Positions 11,225 to 22,914 of a stretch of DNA of 64,000 nt are shown piece after piece. The position numbers and the translations under genes are program-made. How positions within the stretch are numbered: the first letter of the stretch is position 1; the number at the start of each line of letters is the position of its first letter. The notes under the pieces were generated by a model. The model was given only the letters and a program-made list of their open reading frames with translations, was not told the DNA's origin and did no database searches. Origin of the DNA: Erinaceus europaeus (taxonomy: Eukaryota > Chordata > Mammalia > Eulipotyphla > Erinaceidae); NCBI RefSeq assembly GCF_950295315.1, contig NC_080164.1, positions 55,647,451 through 55,711,450 on the forward strand, given 5' to 3'.

Positions 11225-11992
11225 TTAAAAAAATATTTATTTGGGGGCCTGGAGTGGCTCACCTGGAATAGTACATACTTTACTGTGTGTGGTTGAGAAT
11301 CCAGTGCTTTATCTACTGCGCCACCTCCTGGACCATCTTTACTGTGTGTGGAAACACTGGCTCAAGCCTCACACCACAACACAGGAGTGCCTGCACAGAT
11401 GTTTCACGAATAGTGGGACAATGCTATGGTATCTCTCCTTCTCTCTCTGTTGTTCTTTCCCCCTTTGTCTCACATTCTATCTGAAAAAAAAAAAAAAAAA
11501 GTCTGCCAGCCACAATGGAATCATGCAAAGCTCCAACAAAAGCAAAAAAAAAAAAAAAAAAAAAAAAAAGAGAGAGAGAGATTTAATTCATATGAGAGAG
11601 TGATAGAAGCTAGAGCACCAGTGCATGCAGTGCTGGGGATCTAACTAGGAGTCACATACATGCCTACACTCTACCAGCTAAGCTACTTTACCCTACTGCA
11701 ATCCACAATCCTTACTAATAAAAGTGTTAACATATTAAGTGTTTAGTGTTCACAGATTCTAGATCTTTGACTTAAGTTTTCTCCCATTCCACCAATTCCA
11801 GCATCTATAGGAAAAGTGAAAATCAGTTCCTTGCCTCCTTTTTCTTTTTCTTCTCCCCCCCCCCCCCCCACCTCTCTCCCATTGAGCTCTGGCACATCAT
11901 AGATCTTGGAACACCTTGTGTAACAAGTCCTTTACACTACTGCTATGGTATCTCCTTGTCCCTCCCTCAATTTAAGAAAAAAGATTAGAGAG
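11225..11992. repeat. Cluster of old tRNA-like SINEs
   Basis: 11240-11500: a SINE-F-like unit, partly duplicated (TTTACTGTGTGTGG twice), with poly-A. 11545-11580: A-run plus (GA)n. 11590-11700 and 11840-11960: reverse tRNA-like SINE pieces (CTCTACCAGCTAAGCTAC). Confidence 0.55.
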
Positions 11993-12115
11993 AGGCTGGA
12001 GAGATAGCATAGTGGTCATGCAAAAAGACTTTCATGCCTGAGGCATCAAAGCTCCCAGATTCAATCCCCAGCAACACCATAAACCAGAATTGAGTAATAT
12101 GTTGGCAAAAATAGA
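11993..12115 (+). mobile_element. SINE-E
   Basis: GAGAGATAGCATAGTGGTC head, TTTCATGCCTGAGGCATC, CCATAAACCAGAATTGAG; diverged. Confidence 0.75.
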
Positions 12116-12195
12116 GACACTATGCCTTATTCACTATGTATTCCCTATAGTGATTAGTATAGTGTCCTAAGTATGATACTCAGTAAATTCTGAAT

Positions 12196-12198
<3 letters not shown>

Positions 12199-12232
<34 letters not shown>
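12199..12232. repeat. (AT)n microsatellite
   Basis: About 17 AT units. Confidence 0.95.
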
Positions 12233-12236
<4 letters not shown>

Positions 12237-12457
12237 ATTTCAGTATTGTTAAAGAAAATAAAAAATGTTCAAGGTTTAACTCTCCCCTGCCCCCAAGAGG
12301 TAAAGCAGTATGTTGCAGAGAGGTATACTAGTGATTACATTATTAAAGAGCAAGCTAAGCCAATTAGTTACCTAGTCTTTAATAGTATTTAAAAATACTT
12401 AAATTTTTGCTAAAGTTGTTTAGTTTTTAACTTACAACATCAAAAATACACATATAG

Positions 12458-12640
12458 GGGGTCAAGTGGTGACACATCTGGTTGAGTGCACATGTTACAA
12501 TGCACAAGGACCTGGGTTCGAGCCCCCACTCCTCACCCGTAGGGGGAAAGCTTTCCAAGTGGTAAAGCAGGGCTGCAGGTGTCTTTCTGTATCTCTTCCT
12601 CTCTATCACCCCCTTCCCTCTCAAAAAACTTAAAAAGTAC
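12458..12640 (+). mobile_element. SINE-A
   Basis: Target duplication AAAAATACACATATA / AAAAAGTACACATATA. B box GGTTCGAGCCC. Confidence 0.9.
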
Positions 12641-12666
12641 ACATATAAAAACACTGAAGATTGGTG

Positions 12667-12858
12667 GAGGGGCCAGGTTGTAGCTGACCTTGTTGAGTGC
12701 ACACTTTATTATGTCCAAGGACTCAGGTTCTAGCCCTCAGACCCCACCTGCAGGAAGGAAGCTTGGAGAGTGGTAAAGCAGTGCTATGGTTGTCTCTTTC
12801 TCCCTCTCCCCCCCACCTTTCCTCTCAATTATTTGTGTCCTATATATATAAAAAAAAG
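12667..12858 (+). mobile_element. SINE-A
   Basis: Diverged head GGGCCAGGTTGTAGCTGACC, CCCCACCTGCAGGAAGG body and an ATATATATAAAAAAA tail. It lies 27 bp after the previous SINE-A. Confidence 0.85.
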
Positions 12859-12859
12859 A

Positions 12860-13344
12860 CTGTTGGAAAGAAGCCAACGGACATATAATTCTACTGCACT
12901 AATATACATATCATCAATTATGTGTTTGTGTGCATATGTATGTATCCCATTCCAGAGTTCTTTCATATGCAGACCTTGACTTTCTTCTGCTGAAGATCAG
13001 TATTTTTTATAATTTTGAAAAATTTATTTATTTATGATAAAGTTTATTATTAATAGTAAAAAAAAAAAAGACAATTAGAGTCATCAAAAATGACTCCACC
13101 CCAGTCCTATGTAAAAAGCATCTAAGAACAGCTGGGAGGTGGCCCAGTGGCAGATCACAGGACTCGCATGTCAGAAGATCAGTTACTGGCACTACATATG
13201 ACAGAGCTGAGTTCTGGTTTTCTTTTTATTGTTATGGACAGTAATTCATTATTAATTAAATTAATTAAAAATAATTAATTTTTAAAAATTAAGATCCTCT
13301 TTTAAAAGTACCTAAGAGTAATGTTTTGGAGTACATCATTGCGT
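12860..13344. other. Unassigned AT-rich sequence
   Basis: A diverged SINE-D-like head lies at 13125-13210 (GGGAGGTGGCCCAGTGGC). The rest is unassigned. Confidence 0.45.
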
Positions 13345-13623
13345 AATTTTTTAAAATTTATTTTCCCTTTTGTTGCCCTTTTTTAAAAATTGTTGTTGTA
13401 GTTATTGTTGTTGTTGCTGATGTCGTCGTTGTTGGATAGGACAGAGAGAAATGGAGAGAGGAGGGGAAGACAAAGAGGGGGAGAGAAAGATAGACACCTG
13501 CAGACCTGCTTCACCGCCTGTGAAGCGACGCCCCTGCAGGTGGGGAGCTTGAACCGGGATCCTTAGGTGGGTCCTTGCACTTCGCGCCACGTGTGCTTAA
13601 CCCGCTGCGCTAACCCCAATCCC
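13345..13623 (-). mobile_element. SINE-B
   Basis: Reverse SINE-B with target duplication CATTGCGTAATTTTT / CATTGCTTAATTTTT. The B box is shortened by a small deletion. Confidence 0.9.
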
Positions 13624-13784
13624 CATTGCTTAATTTTTATCACATATTTTATTTAGCTAAAACCATGAATACTATACATACATACATAAAAATTTGTAGC
13701 CTGTTTTTCTTCACTGGTTATTATAATATTCATATTTCCCTGTTTTGTTACATAGTTTTTATACTAAGCTCTTTAACAAAAGGA

Positions 13785-14340
13785 GAACAGTGGCAGGGGA
13801 GACTGCAAAATATTTGTGCAAGAAGACTTTCATGCCTGAAGTTCTGAGGTCCCAGGTTCAGTCCACACCTCCAACCTCTTATAAGCCAAAGCTGAGTAGT
13901 GGTCTGGTGTAAATGGAGGGAGGGAGTGAAGATTGATATTCTTGAAAATGGGATAATTACATGCTATGTAGATCCTAATATGTGCCCGTGGAGTGAAGAA
14001 GTTGAAGATACAAGGATATTATAAGCAGATGGTTGGGCTTTCTAAATTACCACATAAAAAATGTTGAGGATTGTGGAGGTGACTCAACAGCCCATGAGCC
14101 TTCCATGTGTAAGGCCCTTGGTTTAATGCCTAGCACCACATGCAAATACCAAGAACAAATAAAACAAGTATAACTCTGGATACTAGAGCAATGCTTTGGT
14201 ATATTTTTCTCTCACTTTCTCATAGAAATGTAAAATAAAATAAAATAAAATATTGAACAGGTAAGGATGGGGGAGATAACATAATGGCTATGCAAGATTT
14301 TCATAGCTGAAGATCTGACCTCAACATTGCATAAAATGAA
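13785..14340. repeat. Old SINE cluster (E, F, E)
   Basis: SINE-E-like at 13790-13910 (AAGACTTTCATGCCTGAAG), SINE-F-like at 14070-14210, and a partial SINE-E at 14262-14335. Single-copy sequence lies between. Confidence 0.6.
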
Positions 14341-14462
14341 TTGGGGAGCTGGATGGTAGTGCTCTTGGTTGAGCACATATGTTACAATATTCAAGGACCA
14401 AAGTTCAAGCCCCCAGCCCCCACCTGCAGGGGAAAATCATCATTAGTGGTGAAACAGTGCTG

Positions 14463-14520
<58 letters not shown>

Positions 14521-14614
14521 TCTCCCCTCCCTTCTCTCTCCCTCTTCTCTGTCAATTTCTCTGTATCCATCAAATAAGTAAGTTAAATATTATTTTTAAG
14601 TAAACTAATTAAAT
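14341..14614 (+). mobile_element. SINE-A with (TC)n expansion
   Basis: Target duplication AAAATGAATTGGG at 14333 and 14615. The body contains a (TC)n run at 14468-14525. Confidence 0.9.
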
Positions 14615-15045
14615 AAAATGAATTGGGGAAGTGCAAGACTAGGTGTAGTGCAGAATAACATGGAAGAGACTGGGGAGAGAGCATTAATGCTCAGAATTAG
14701 CATGTGAGACGTCCTGATTTTGATACTTGGAACCAGCAATAGCCAGAGGAGAACAATAGTCTTGCCAATAAGCAAACAAGCAAATAAAAATGGGAATAGT
14801 AGGAAAAATAATTTTGTGATAATAGAGGGAAAGGAAGATATATGTTTGAATTAAGGTAGTGACTTTGAGGAATAAATATTTGGGAGGCAGAGGTAAGAGA
14901 ACCAGTACATTTCTATTTGAACATCTGTGTTAATATGATATTAATTATTACTATCCAATGATTAAGGACTAACAGGGAGGAGACTTTCTCCCTTAGTATA
15001 AAAGTAAATCCAAGGTCTCCTGTCTATCATTCTTTCTTTTTTTAA
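14615..15045. other. Unassigned sequence, one SINE-F-like unit
   Basis: 14665-14790 resembles an old tRNA-like SINE. Nothing else is recognised. Confidence 0.45.
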
Positions 15046-15060
15046 ATATGGTTGCATTGG

Positions 15061-15245
15061 ATCGACCTTCTCGTGGTGCATCCCGTGAGTACCCATTCAT
15101 TGGGGAAACTGACGATCCTTCCTAGTCGACTGAATCCACATGGATCCCAGTCACTTTCAAAGCCAGCAACAAGCAGCTCCTGACAGCTTTCAACCTGATG
15201 CTGTTGACTGGCTACGGAAGAAGGGCAAACGCTAGAAGAAGAAGA
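15061..15245 (+). mobile_element. GAA-tailed element, longest copy
   Basis: 185 bp ending in (AGA)n, inserted into the 3' end of a minus-strand L1. ATTGG flanks both ends (15056-15060 and 15246-15250). One frame stays open through HFQSQQQAAPDSF to PDAVDWLRKKGKR and a TAG just before the GAA tail. This resembles the C-terminus of an ORF followed by a simple-repeat tail, as in some non-L1 LINEs. I do not recognise the family. Confidence 0.6.
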
Positions 15246-15640
15246 ATTGGGAGATTAATGGTTTACACTCAACAGTAAATACAATAGTTTGTACATGGGT
15301 AATGATTCCCAGTTTTCCACATAGCAATACAACCCCCACTAGGCCCTCTTCTGCCATCATGTTCCAGGACCTGAACCCCGAGAGTCTTTTACTTTGGTGT
15401 AGTACACCAATTATAATCCAAGTTCTGCTTAGTGTTTTCCCTTCTGATCTTGTTTTTCAACCTCTGTGAGTGAGATCATTCCATATTCATCCTTCTGTTT
15501 TTGACTTATCTCACTTTAACATGATTCCTTCAAACTCCATCCAAAATGGACTGAAAAAGGGGAAATCACCATTTTTAACAGCTGAGTAGTATTCCATTGT
15601 ATATATAGACCACAATTTACTCAGCCATTTATCTATCATT
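15246..15640 (-). mobile_element. L1 3' end (ORF2 C-terminus and 3' UTR)
   Basis: Same 3' UTR as the L1 at 2918 (CAGTAAATACAATAG against CAGTTAATACAATAG). The minus frame gives IYTMEYYSAVKNGDFPFF, the conserved L1 ORF2p C-terminal segment. The copy is 5'-truncated near 15640. Confidence 0.88.
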
Positions 15641-15747
15641 CTTTCTTTCCTTCCTCTTTTTCTTCTTTTTTTTTCTTGGTTTTGAGTAATATAACCTGCT
15701 ACAGATATATGCTTCTTTAAGTTCATCATAATACTTCTATTCTTTTT

Positions 15748-15900
15748 TTTAAAAAAAAGATTTTATTTGTTTATGAAAAAGATAGGAGGAGAGAGAAAGA
15801 ACCGGACATCACTCTGTCACATGTGCTGCCGGGGATTGAACTCGGGACCTTATGCTTGAGAGTCCAAAGCTTTACCACTGTGCCACCTCCCAGACCATGA
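15748..15900 (-). mobile_element. SINE-D
   Basis: Reverse SINE-D: AAAAAGATTTTATTTGTTTA tail complement, GGGATTGAACTCGGGACC, and head complement ACCACTGTGCCACCTCCCAG. Confidence 0.9.
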
Positions 15901-16124
15901 TAATTCCATTCTTGACCAGAGATTGGCTTAGGACTGGGAAAAATCATAGAATACTGACAAAGGAATTTTTGTTGAGATTGCAGATTTTTTTTTCTTTCAG
16001 AAAAAGAGACAAACCAGGAACTTACTGATTTTTTTGTGTGTGTCTGCATGTGACAAGTAAATTATATAAAAGTAACTTTAAGATTGTGAGTTAAAAATAA
16101 AACAGCACACTGATGATATTAGAG
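15901..16124. other. Unassigned sequence
   Basis: No recognised feature. Confidence 0.4.
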
Positions 16125-16417
16125 GGAGCTGGGCAGTAGTGCAGCAGGTTAAGCGCACATGGTGTAAAGTGCAAGGGCCGGTGTAAGGATCCAAATTTGA
16201 ACCCTGGGCTCCCCACCTGCAGGGGGTCGCTTCACAAGTGATGAAGCAGGGCTGCAGGTGTCTATCTTTCTCTCCCCCTCTGTCCTCCCCTCCTCTCTTG
16301 ATTTCTCTCTGTCTTATCCAACAACAATGGCAACAAAATAGAAAAAAAGTAGCCTCCAGGAGCAGTGGATTCATAATGCAGACACCAGCCTCAGCGATAA
16401 CCCTGGAGGGAAAAAAA
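16125..16417 (+). mobile_element. SINE-B, long form
   Basis: Target duplication ATGATATTAGAG at 16113-16124 and 16418-16429. Carries the 3' module (GCCTCCAGGAGCAGTGG ... ACCCTGGAGG). Confidence 0.95.
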
Positions 16418-16429
16418 ATGATATTAGAG

Positions 16430-17356
16430 CAGAGGGATCTGAAAGGAGACTGAGCTTTTGATGACATACCTAGTGGTTGAGTTGGATTTATCCTTTTATT
16501 TTTTTTCCCCTGAGGGTAGGGCCAGGGATCAATTCCTTTACAGCATCACCATTCCTGGTAAGAGAGAAGAGACATCATAGTACTTCTCTACCATTCATCA
16601 AGTTTTTTCCCTGCACTCCCATGTGATGACTAGAGGCTGAAACTTAGGTCCTAGTGCATAATGATGTGTTCTTTCTGTGAGGCGAGACAATACTTGCTGC
16701 CCTCCTTCCCACACTTTATGCTTCATATTATTTGAATAGTGCTCCTTTAAGGTTGAAGTCAGCTGAACTGAGATTCCTACTGTTCACAACCCAAAACAAT
16801 TTAAGTGATAAAGAACAGTCCCTATAAGAGAAAATCCTACACAGGCTTATTGTCACTTGGAAAAAAAGACCTCTCGGGCTAGATCCTCAGCAGCCCAACC
16901 ATTGACCCAAAGAGATTTACCACTGACTCTTTAAGGTCTGAGCTCTTTGAAAATGGTATCCACTAAAATGTCTATTTCTTTAAAATTAAGACATAGCATT
17001 TCAATTTTCACTTCCTATATTCTACTTACAGTATATGTACTGTTGCTCAAGACTACTGGCAGACTCAGAAATAGAACAGTGCCTAGGTTAAAATGGAAGC
17101 TTATAACTTTGACAAAGTATACAGAAAATAAAAGACAACCAAACAGGAAGTAAGCAGGGTAGAACAGAGTAGCTGGAAACATTTGGGCCTGATATTACAG
17201 TGATTCTACCTGAAGAACAAAATATTTGAAGCTAAAATCTTTATAAACATTAATTTCAGTAACCATTTGAAGAATCTAATTTAAAAGGGGGGGAAACATA
17301 AAGAAGTAAAAAGGAGAGATGTCTCATATTGTAATAATTATTGCAAAAACCAAAGA
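16430..17356. other. Unassigned sequence with a SINE-E remnant
   Basis: About 16500-16640 holds a faint reverse SINE-E-like stretch. No gene or RNA is supported elsewhere. Confidence 0.45.
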
Positions 17357-17525
17357 ATGACTTCCTTTTTTTTTTTTTTTTTGGAGAGAGCCAGAGAGGC
17401 AGAAAGAGTGAAAGAGACCACAGCACTGATGCATCCTTCACTCTTGTAGGGACTGGATTCAAATCTGTGTTGTGCACATGGCAAAGCAGTACATTATCCA
17501 ACTGAAGCTATGTAACACCACCACC
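17357..17525 (-). mobile_element. SINE-F
   Basis: Poly-T, then GGAGAGAGCCAGAGAGGC and a tRNA-like reverse head with TGCACATGGCAAAGCAG; diverged. Confidence 0.6.
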
Positions 17526-17736
17526 CCCAATCACTTTCTGTATAATAATGTTGGTTTTTATTTGTTGTATTCTTTGAATCTGAGCTAAACCTTAGTGACT
17601 GGCTGAATAGTAAAGTGTGGCAGAAGTGACATTCTATGACTTTTCAGGTTATTCATAAAAGCTGGTATAAATGATCTTTTATTATTATTATTATTTTATT
17701 TTATTGGGAGGTTAATGAGATACTAAACCTCTGCTT

Positions 17737-17946
17737 TAAATTTTTATTATCTTTATTTATTTTATTTAACAGACAGAAATCAAGAGGCCAGTGGTGTGAT
17801 AGAGAGGGAGGGAGAAAGAGAGACATCTGTAACACTGTTTCACCACTTGCAAAGCTTTCCTCCTGTAGGTGGAGACTGGGGATCGAACCCAGGTGTTTTT
17901 GCATTGTAGTATGTGCCCTCAACCAGGTGCACCATTACCCAGCCCC
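17737..17946 (-). mobile_element. SINE-A
   Basis: Reverse SINE-A ending in CCTCAACCAGGTGCACCATT. Flanks CTAAACCTCTG and CTGAACCTTTG may be the target duplication. Confidence 0.88.
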
Positions 17947-18009
17947 TGAACCTTTGTTTATACATGTGTATGGTTTCTCAGTTTTGTGTAGCTGGTGACT
18001 GCTATATAC

Positions 18010-18362
18010 TTTTTTTTTTTTTTTGCCTTCAGGGTCATTTCTGGGGCTTGGTGCCTGCACTATGAACCCACTGCTCCTGGAGGCCATTTTTTTCCCTTTT
18101 GTTGCCCTTGTTGTTTATTGTTATTGCTGTCATTATTATTGCTGTTGTTATTACTGTCACTGTTGGATAGGATAGAGAGAAATGGAGAGAGGAAGGGAAG
18201 ACAGAGAAGGGGAGAAAAAGATAGACACTTGCAGACCTACTTCACTGCTTGTGAAGCGACCCCCTTGTAGGTGGGGAACTGGGGGCTTGAACCAGGATCC
18301 TTACGCCAGTCCTTGTGCTTTGCGCCATGTGCGTTTAACCCGCTGCACTACCACCCAGCCCC
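18010..18362 (-). mobile_element. SINE-B, long form
   Basis: Reverse long SINE-B. Perfect target duplication CTGCTATATACT just before the T-run and at 18363. Confidence 0.94.
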
Positions 18363-18654
18363 CTGCTATATACTCTTATTTTCACATCCATCAAGTACTC
18401 CAACCCCCCTCTCTCCATTAAGGACAGAATAACAGAGTTAGAGAACAAAACCACCACACTCTTGGAGTGCAAAGTAACTGAAGAAGATAAGTTTACAAAA
18501 CTACGAAGCAACAAGCAATGATTTCTAAGACATAAGGCTCCTAGGAACAGTCCTTAGATGTCCTAGCTTTCTTTCACTCTAAAGTCTCTACTTTCATCTG
18601 CTTTATTCCTATTTTATGGTTTCCATTTATTAAACATTTTGTCCTGCTTTCCAC
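18363..18654. other. Unassigned sequence
   Basis: No recognised feature in about 290 bp. Confidence 0.4.
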
Positions 18655-19210
18655 CTTACTGCATTTCAGCCACCAAGTTGCAGATGCTACTGTGAGTCCA
18701 TCCTAACTTCCCTGAGCAGATGACCTCACCAATGCTTCCTGGAACCTCACTGCTCCAGAGCCTTACCCCACTAGGGGAAGGTAGAAACAGGCTGGGATTT
18801 TGGATCAACCTACCAATGCCCATGTCCAGCAGAGAAGCAATTACAGAAGCCAGACTGTCCACCCCCTGCACTCCAAAAAGAATTTTGATCTATACTTCTA
18901 GAGGAGTATAAACTATAGGGGAAGTAAACCAGAGGACTCTGTACTCCCATTCCAACAGGACCTGAAGTGTTTGTCACCAGGAATCTTGTTTTTATACTAT
19001 CAATGAAAGGGAAGAAAATTTGGAAAACACCAGAGGAAGCCAGGTATGGTTTCGCTTATCTGAGAGATAAGAGGGGAAATGGAAAGACACTTGCAAGTAG
19101 TAATAGGTGTATGGATGAATTAGAAAAGAAGTAAAGGCAGGACCATTGGGAAAAAATGGGGAGATATATATGAATATATATATGAGTAGATAGTTATAGA
19201 ATCAGCCCAT

Positions 19211-19324
19211 TGTGGAGGGTAGCATATAGTGTAATGATTATGCAAAGACTTTCATGCCTGAGGCTCCAAAGCCCCAGTTTCAATACCCTGTACCACCATA
19301 AGCCAGGGCTGAGCAGTGCTTTGG

Positions 19325-19355
<31 letters not shown>

Positions 19356-19365
19356 AGAAAGAAAG
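19211..19365 (+). mobile_element. SINE-E in family X
   Basis: Target duplication AGAATCAGCCCAT on both sides. A long A-run then (GAAA)n at the end. Confidence 0.92.
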
Positions 19366-19436
19366 AATCAGCCCATATTGATGACCTTGGGAGAACCACT
19401 GCAGTTTCCAGTGGAGGGGATGGGATACAGAACTTT

Positions 19437-19669
19437 AAAAAAATTATTTATTTATTTATTTATTTATTTTTCCTTTTGTTGTCCTTTTTTATTGTTGTTG
19501 TAGTTATTGATGTCGTCGTTGTTAGATAGGACAGAGAGAAATGGAGAGAAGAGGGAAAGACAGAGGGAGAGAGAAAGACAGACACCTGCAGACCTGCCTC
19601 ACTGTCTGTGAAGCGACTCCTTGTGCTTTGCGCCACATGCACTTAACCCACTGTACTACTACCGATTCC
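19437..19669 (-). mobile_element. SINE-B in family X, internally deleted
   Basis: Flanks GGGATACAGAACT and GGGACACAGAACT. The head region between TGAAGCGACTCC and TTGTGCTTTGCGCC is missing, so the B box is lost. Confidence 0.88.
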
Positions 19670-19750
19670 CGGGACACAGAACTCTAGTGGTGGGAAATGT
19701 CTGGAATTTTACGCCATATCTTACATGTTTGTAAATCAATATTAAATTAC

Positions 19751-20340
19751 TAATTAAAAAAAAGGAAAAAATGGAGCCACTCTGTGAAATAGCAGACTTC
19801 ATCAGAAGAAAAAAATGTAATTTTTTTATTAAAGGGAGGAGGAAGAGAAAGAGGAGCAGAGAACATATTCTAAGGCATTATTGCAGAAAACTTTCCTCAG
19901 CTAGGCTGAGTGAAAAGATATAAATTCTACCTGGTCTGCTGATCCCTGTATTAGATCTTATGAACTATTAACTCATGTGGACAAAGCCTCACATGGAGAA
20001 GTGAGGCTAAGTCATCTCAAATTCCCAGTGTCCTTTCTTCCAGTTCATGCCATTGTCTGGCTGCTGCAACTGATGACAGAGCCTGAACCAGAACCACCCA
20101 GTGAAACTCTTCTAAAATTCCTGACCCACAGAAACCAGGAGAGATGATAAAGTGATTGTCACTGAGTTAAGATAATAACCTTTGGAATGGTTTGTTATGC
20201 TGCAGTAAATAGAACAATAGATGAGGTGATTTGAATGCTATGAGTGTAACAAGGAAGGAAAGAACCCAAGGGTTCATTAAAGTCATTATAGCTAATTATT
20301 ATGACAAGCAAGGTAAAGTGGTGGTTTCCAGTCAGAGGAT
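19751..20340. other. Unassigned sequence
   Basis: About 590 bp without recognised repeats or genes. Confidence 0.45.
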
Positions 20341-20495
20341 TTATTTATTTATTTGTCTATTTATTTATTTATTTATTTTTACTAGAGTACTAATCAGCTC
20401 TGCCTTCCGGTGGTGCCAGAAGTGAACCTGGGACTTTGGAGCCTCAGATATGCGAGTTTGTTTGCATAACCATTATGCTCTCTACCCCTACCAAG
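20341..20495 (-). mobile_element. SINE-E
   Basis: (TTTA)n, then ACTAGAGTACTAATCAGCTC and ATAACCATTATGCTCTC. Confidence 0.82.
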
Positions 20496-21017
20496 AACCT
20501 ATTTTCAATAATAAAAACAGATATTTAGTTGGTAAGAGCAACTTTTATTTATATGTGTATGTGTGTATATGGGTTCGTGTGTGTATGCATGTGCAGGCCA
20601 GGGTTTAACTGCTCCAAGCTAACTTTTTAGCTAGAAAGAGAGAAACAAAGACTCAGGAGGTGGTGCAGTGGATAAAGTAGGTCTTCAACACCAGTGATGT
20701 GTCTCCACTGCAGGTGTGCGTGGGGGGGGGTTCGAACCTGGATCCTTGCGCATAATATTTTGTGCATTTAACCGGGTGCGCCACTGCTCAGCCACACATA
20801 TATTTTTTTACAGATAATTTGTATAAGTAATTTTCACCACTTTTTCTTCCTACTTAAAAATTCATATTACAAAAAAACAAAACAATGATATTTGGGCTTT
20901 CTACTGACATGTCACAACCCAGCAATTTGAAAAGTTTCAGCTAGGGGTTTACTGGGAACCAGTTTCTTGACCAGGAGAGTCAGCCATGTAAAGTTTTTTT
21001 GTTTGTTTTGTTTTGTT
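20496..21017. repeat. (GT)-rich stretch and chimeric SINE
   Basis: 20650-20690 reads as a plus SINE-D head (CAGGAGGTGGTGCAGTGG). 20730-20790 reads as a reverse SINE-A/B head (CCTGGATCCTTGCGCATAAT). The two halves are joined near 20715. 20800-21017 is unassigned. Confidence 0.55.
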
Positions 21018-21285
21018 TTTGCCTCCAGGGTTATCTCTGGAACTCTGTGCCTGCTTCTGGCACCCATTTTTCCTATTTTATTTTATTTTATTGGCTAGGA
21101 CAGAGATTTAGAGAGGAGGAGGAGACAGAGAGGGAGAGAGAAAGACAGACACAGACCTGCTTCACTGCTTGTGAAGCGACCTGCCTGTGGGTAGGGAGCC
21201 AGGCGCTCGAACAGGGATCCTTGTGCATGTCCTTGTGCTTCATACTGTGTGTGCTTTACCCGGTGTGCTACCATCCGGTCCCCCA
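21018..21285 (-). mobile_element. SINE-B, long form
   Basis: Reverse: GCCTCCAGGGTTATCTCTGG, the GATAGGACAGAGA-like tract, and GGTGTGCTACCATCC head complement. Confidence 0.85.
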
Positions 21286-21424
21286 CATAAAGTTTTTTAT
21301 GGGAAATCCAAAATAATTTTAGTCAAGATAGGACTTGTAGCCAATGGCTCTATGTTTAACCAAAGTTTTAGGGCAGGAAAGATTACTCTTCTCAGGCTGA
21401 AATATATATATATATATATATCTT

Positions 21425-22005
21425 ATCTTCAATTCTGACACCATCTTCCCAGACAATACTCCTAGCCCACCTGCATGTTAGCTATTGGGCTCAGGCAAAA
21501 ATTAGTAAAGTCATGGGTCCCTTGGAATATACCTAAAATAAACTTTCTAGCCTCTTCCAGAAGGGACACCCCAAATCTTATCTGCGATCTTCCTATCTTA
21601 GGTTTCTGATTATTAAACAATTTGTTCTGCTTTATATCTTAGTGTTTTTCAGTCACCAAATTGCAGGTGCTACTATGACTCCAACTTGACTTCACTGAGC
21701 AGATGACCTCACCAATGTACCGTGGAACTCCTCCTCCCCAGGCCCCTACCCCACTAGGGAAAGATAGAAACAGGCTGGGAGTATGGATTGACCTGCCAAT
21801 GCCCATGTCCAGCAGAGAAGCAATTACAGAAGCCAGACCTTCCACTTTCTGCACTCCGTAATGATCCTGGGTCCATGATAAAAAATAGGAAAGCTTCCAA
21901 TGGAGGGGATGGGATATAGAACTCTGGTGGTGGAAATTGTGTGCAACTGTACCCCTCTTATCCTATGGTCTTGATAATTATTAAATCAATTTTTAAAAAA
22001 GTTTA
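21425..22005 (+). mobile_element. Family X, older subfamily
   Basis: CTGACACCATCTTCCCAGAC through CAGTCACCAAATTGCAGG to TCCTATGGTCTTGATAATTA with an A-rich tail. An (AT)n run (21402-21421) precedes it. Confidence 0.83.
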
Positions 22006-22144
22006 AACTACATCCCAGTAAGAAATCTGGAGAAAGAAGAGGGGAGAAAAGGAAACACCCAAGTTATCTGCTGAGTCACTTCCTCTGGAGGAAGGATTAA
22101 GTGCTTTAGCAGAAAACAAATGGTGTACTTATAAAGGTAATTGA

Positions 22145-22295
22145 AGTGGTCCGGGAAGTGGCACAGTGGATAAAGCACTGGACTCTCAAGTATGAGGTCC
22201 CAAGTTCAATCCTTGGCAGCATATGTTCCATATCTGGCTCTTTCTCAATCTCCTATCTTTCTCATTAATAAATAAAATATATTTTTAAAAATGAA
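22145..22295 (+). mobile_element. SINE-D
   Basis: GGTCCGGGAAGTGGCACAGT head, ACTCTCAAGTATGAGGTCC, and an AATAAATAAAAT tail. Confidence 0.9.
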
Positions 22296-22594
22296 TATAT
22301 ATATATATGTATATATGAATGAATGAACATAATTGAATGGAATTTAGGAAAAGAATTATTTTCAGATTTGTGATGTGGGCAAGATTAAAGTTACCAGCAA
22401 GGAATGTAGATGCTTCCAGGGACTAGCTATTGTGATGCTCTAATAGAGGCAAGGGAAGGGCTCTTTTACCAGAACTCAGAGGGGCAACCTAGGAAAAGCC
22501 ATCATCCAACAGGAATGTAGTAGAGGGAAGAAGTCAGGAACATAATTGTGTCCCTGACTGGTCAAGGTAGGAGGGCCTACTTGGTGTCCCTCCC

Positions 22595-22860
22595 CCACTA
22601 CCACCACCAGAGTTATTGCTGGGGTTCAGTGCTGGCACTATAAATCCACTGCTCCTGGAGGCCATTTTTTTTTCCATTTTATTGGATAGGACAGAGAGAA
22701 ATTGAGAGAGGAGGGGGAAGTAGAGAGGGAGAGAGAAAGATTTCTCCAGACATGCCCATCGTTTGTGAAGCTTTCTCCCTGCAGGTGGGGAGCGGTGGGT
22801 GGACCTGAATCCTTGTGCAGGTCCTTGTGCTTTGTACTGTGTGCCATGCCCCGCTCCCCA
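22595..22860 (-). mobile_element. SINE-B, long form
   Basis: Reverse: ACCAGAGTTATTGCTGGGG module, TCCTGGAGGCCA, GGATAGGACAGAGAGAAATT. The head is diverged. Confidence 0.82.
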
Positions 22861-22914
22861 CTCCCTACCCACCCCCTTCACACTTGGTTTTTCTAGTTTT
22901 AGAGCTCCCTCTTA

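Larger units (their letters stand above)
18655..19750 (+). mobile_element. Family X, older subfamily
   Basis: CAGCCACCAAGTTGCAGATG start and GAAGCAATTACAGAAGCCAG. It has an extended 3' part (GAGAACCACTGCAGTTTCCA, TTGTAAATCAATATTAAAT) not seen in the younger copies. A SINE-E and a SINE-B interrupt it. Confidence 0.82.
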
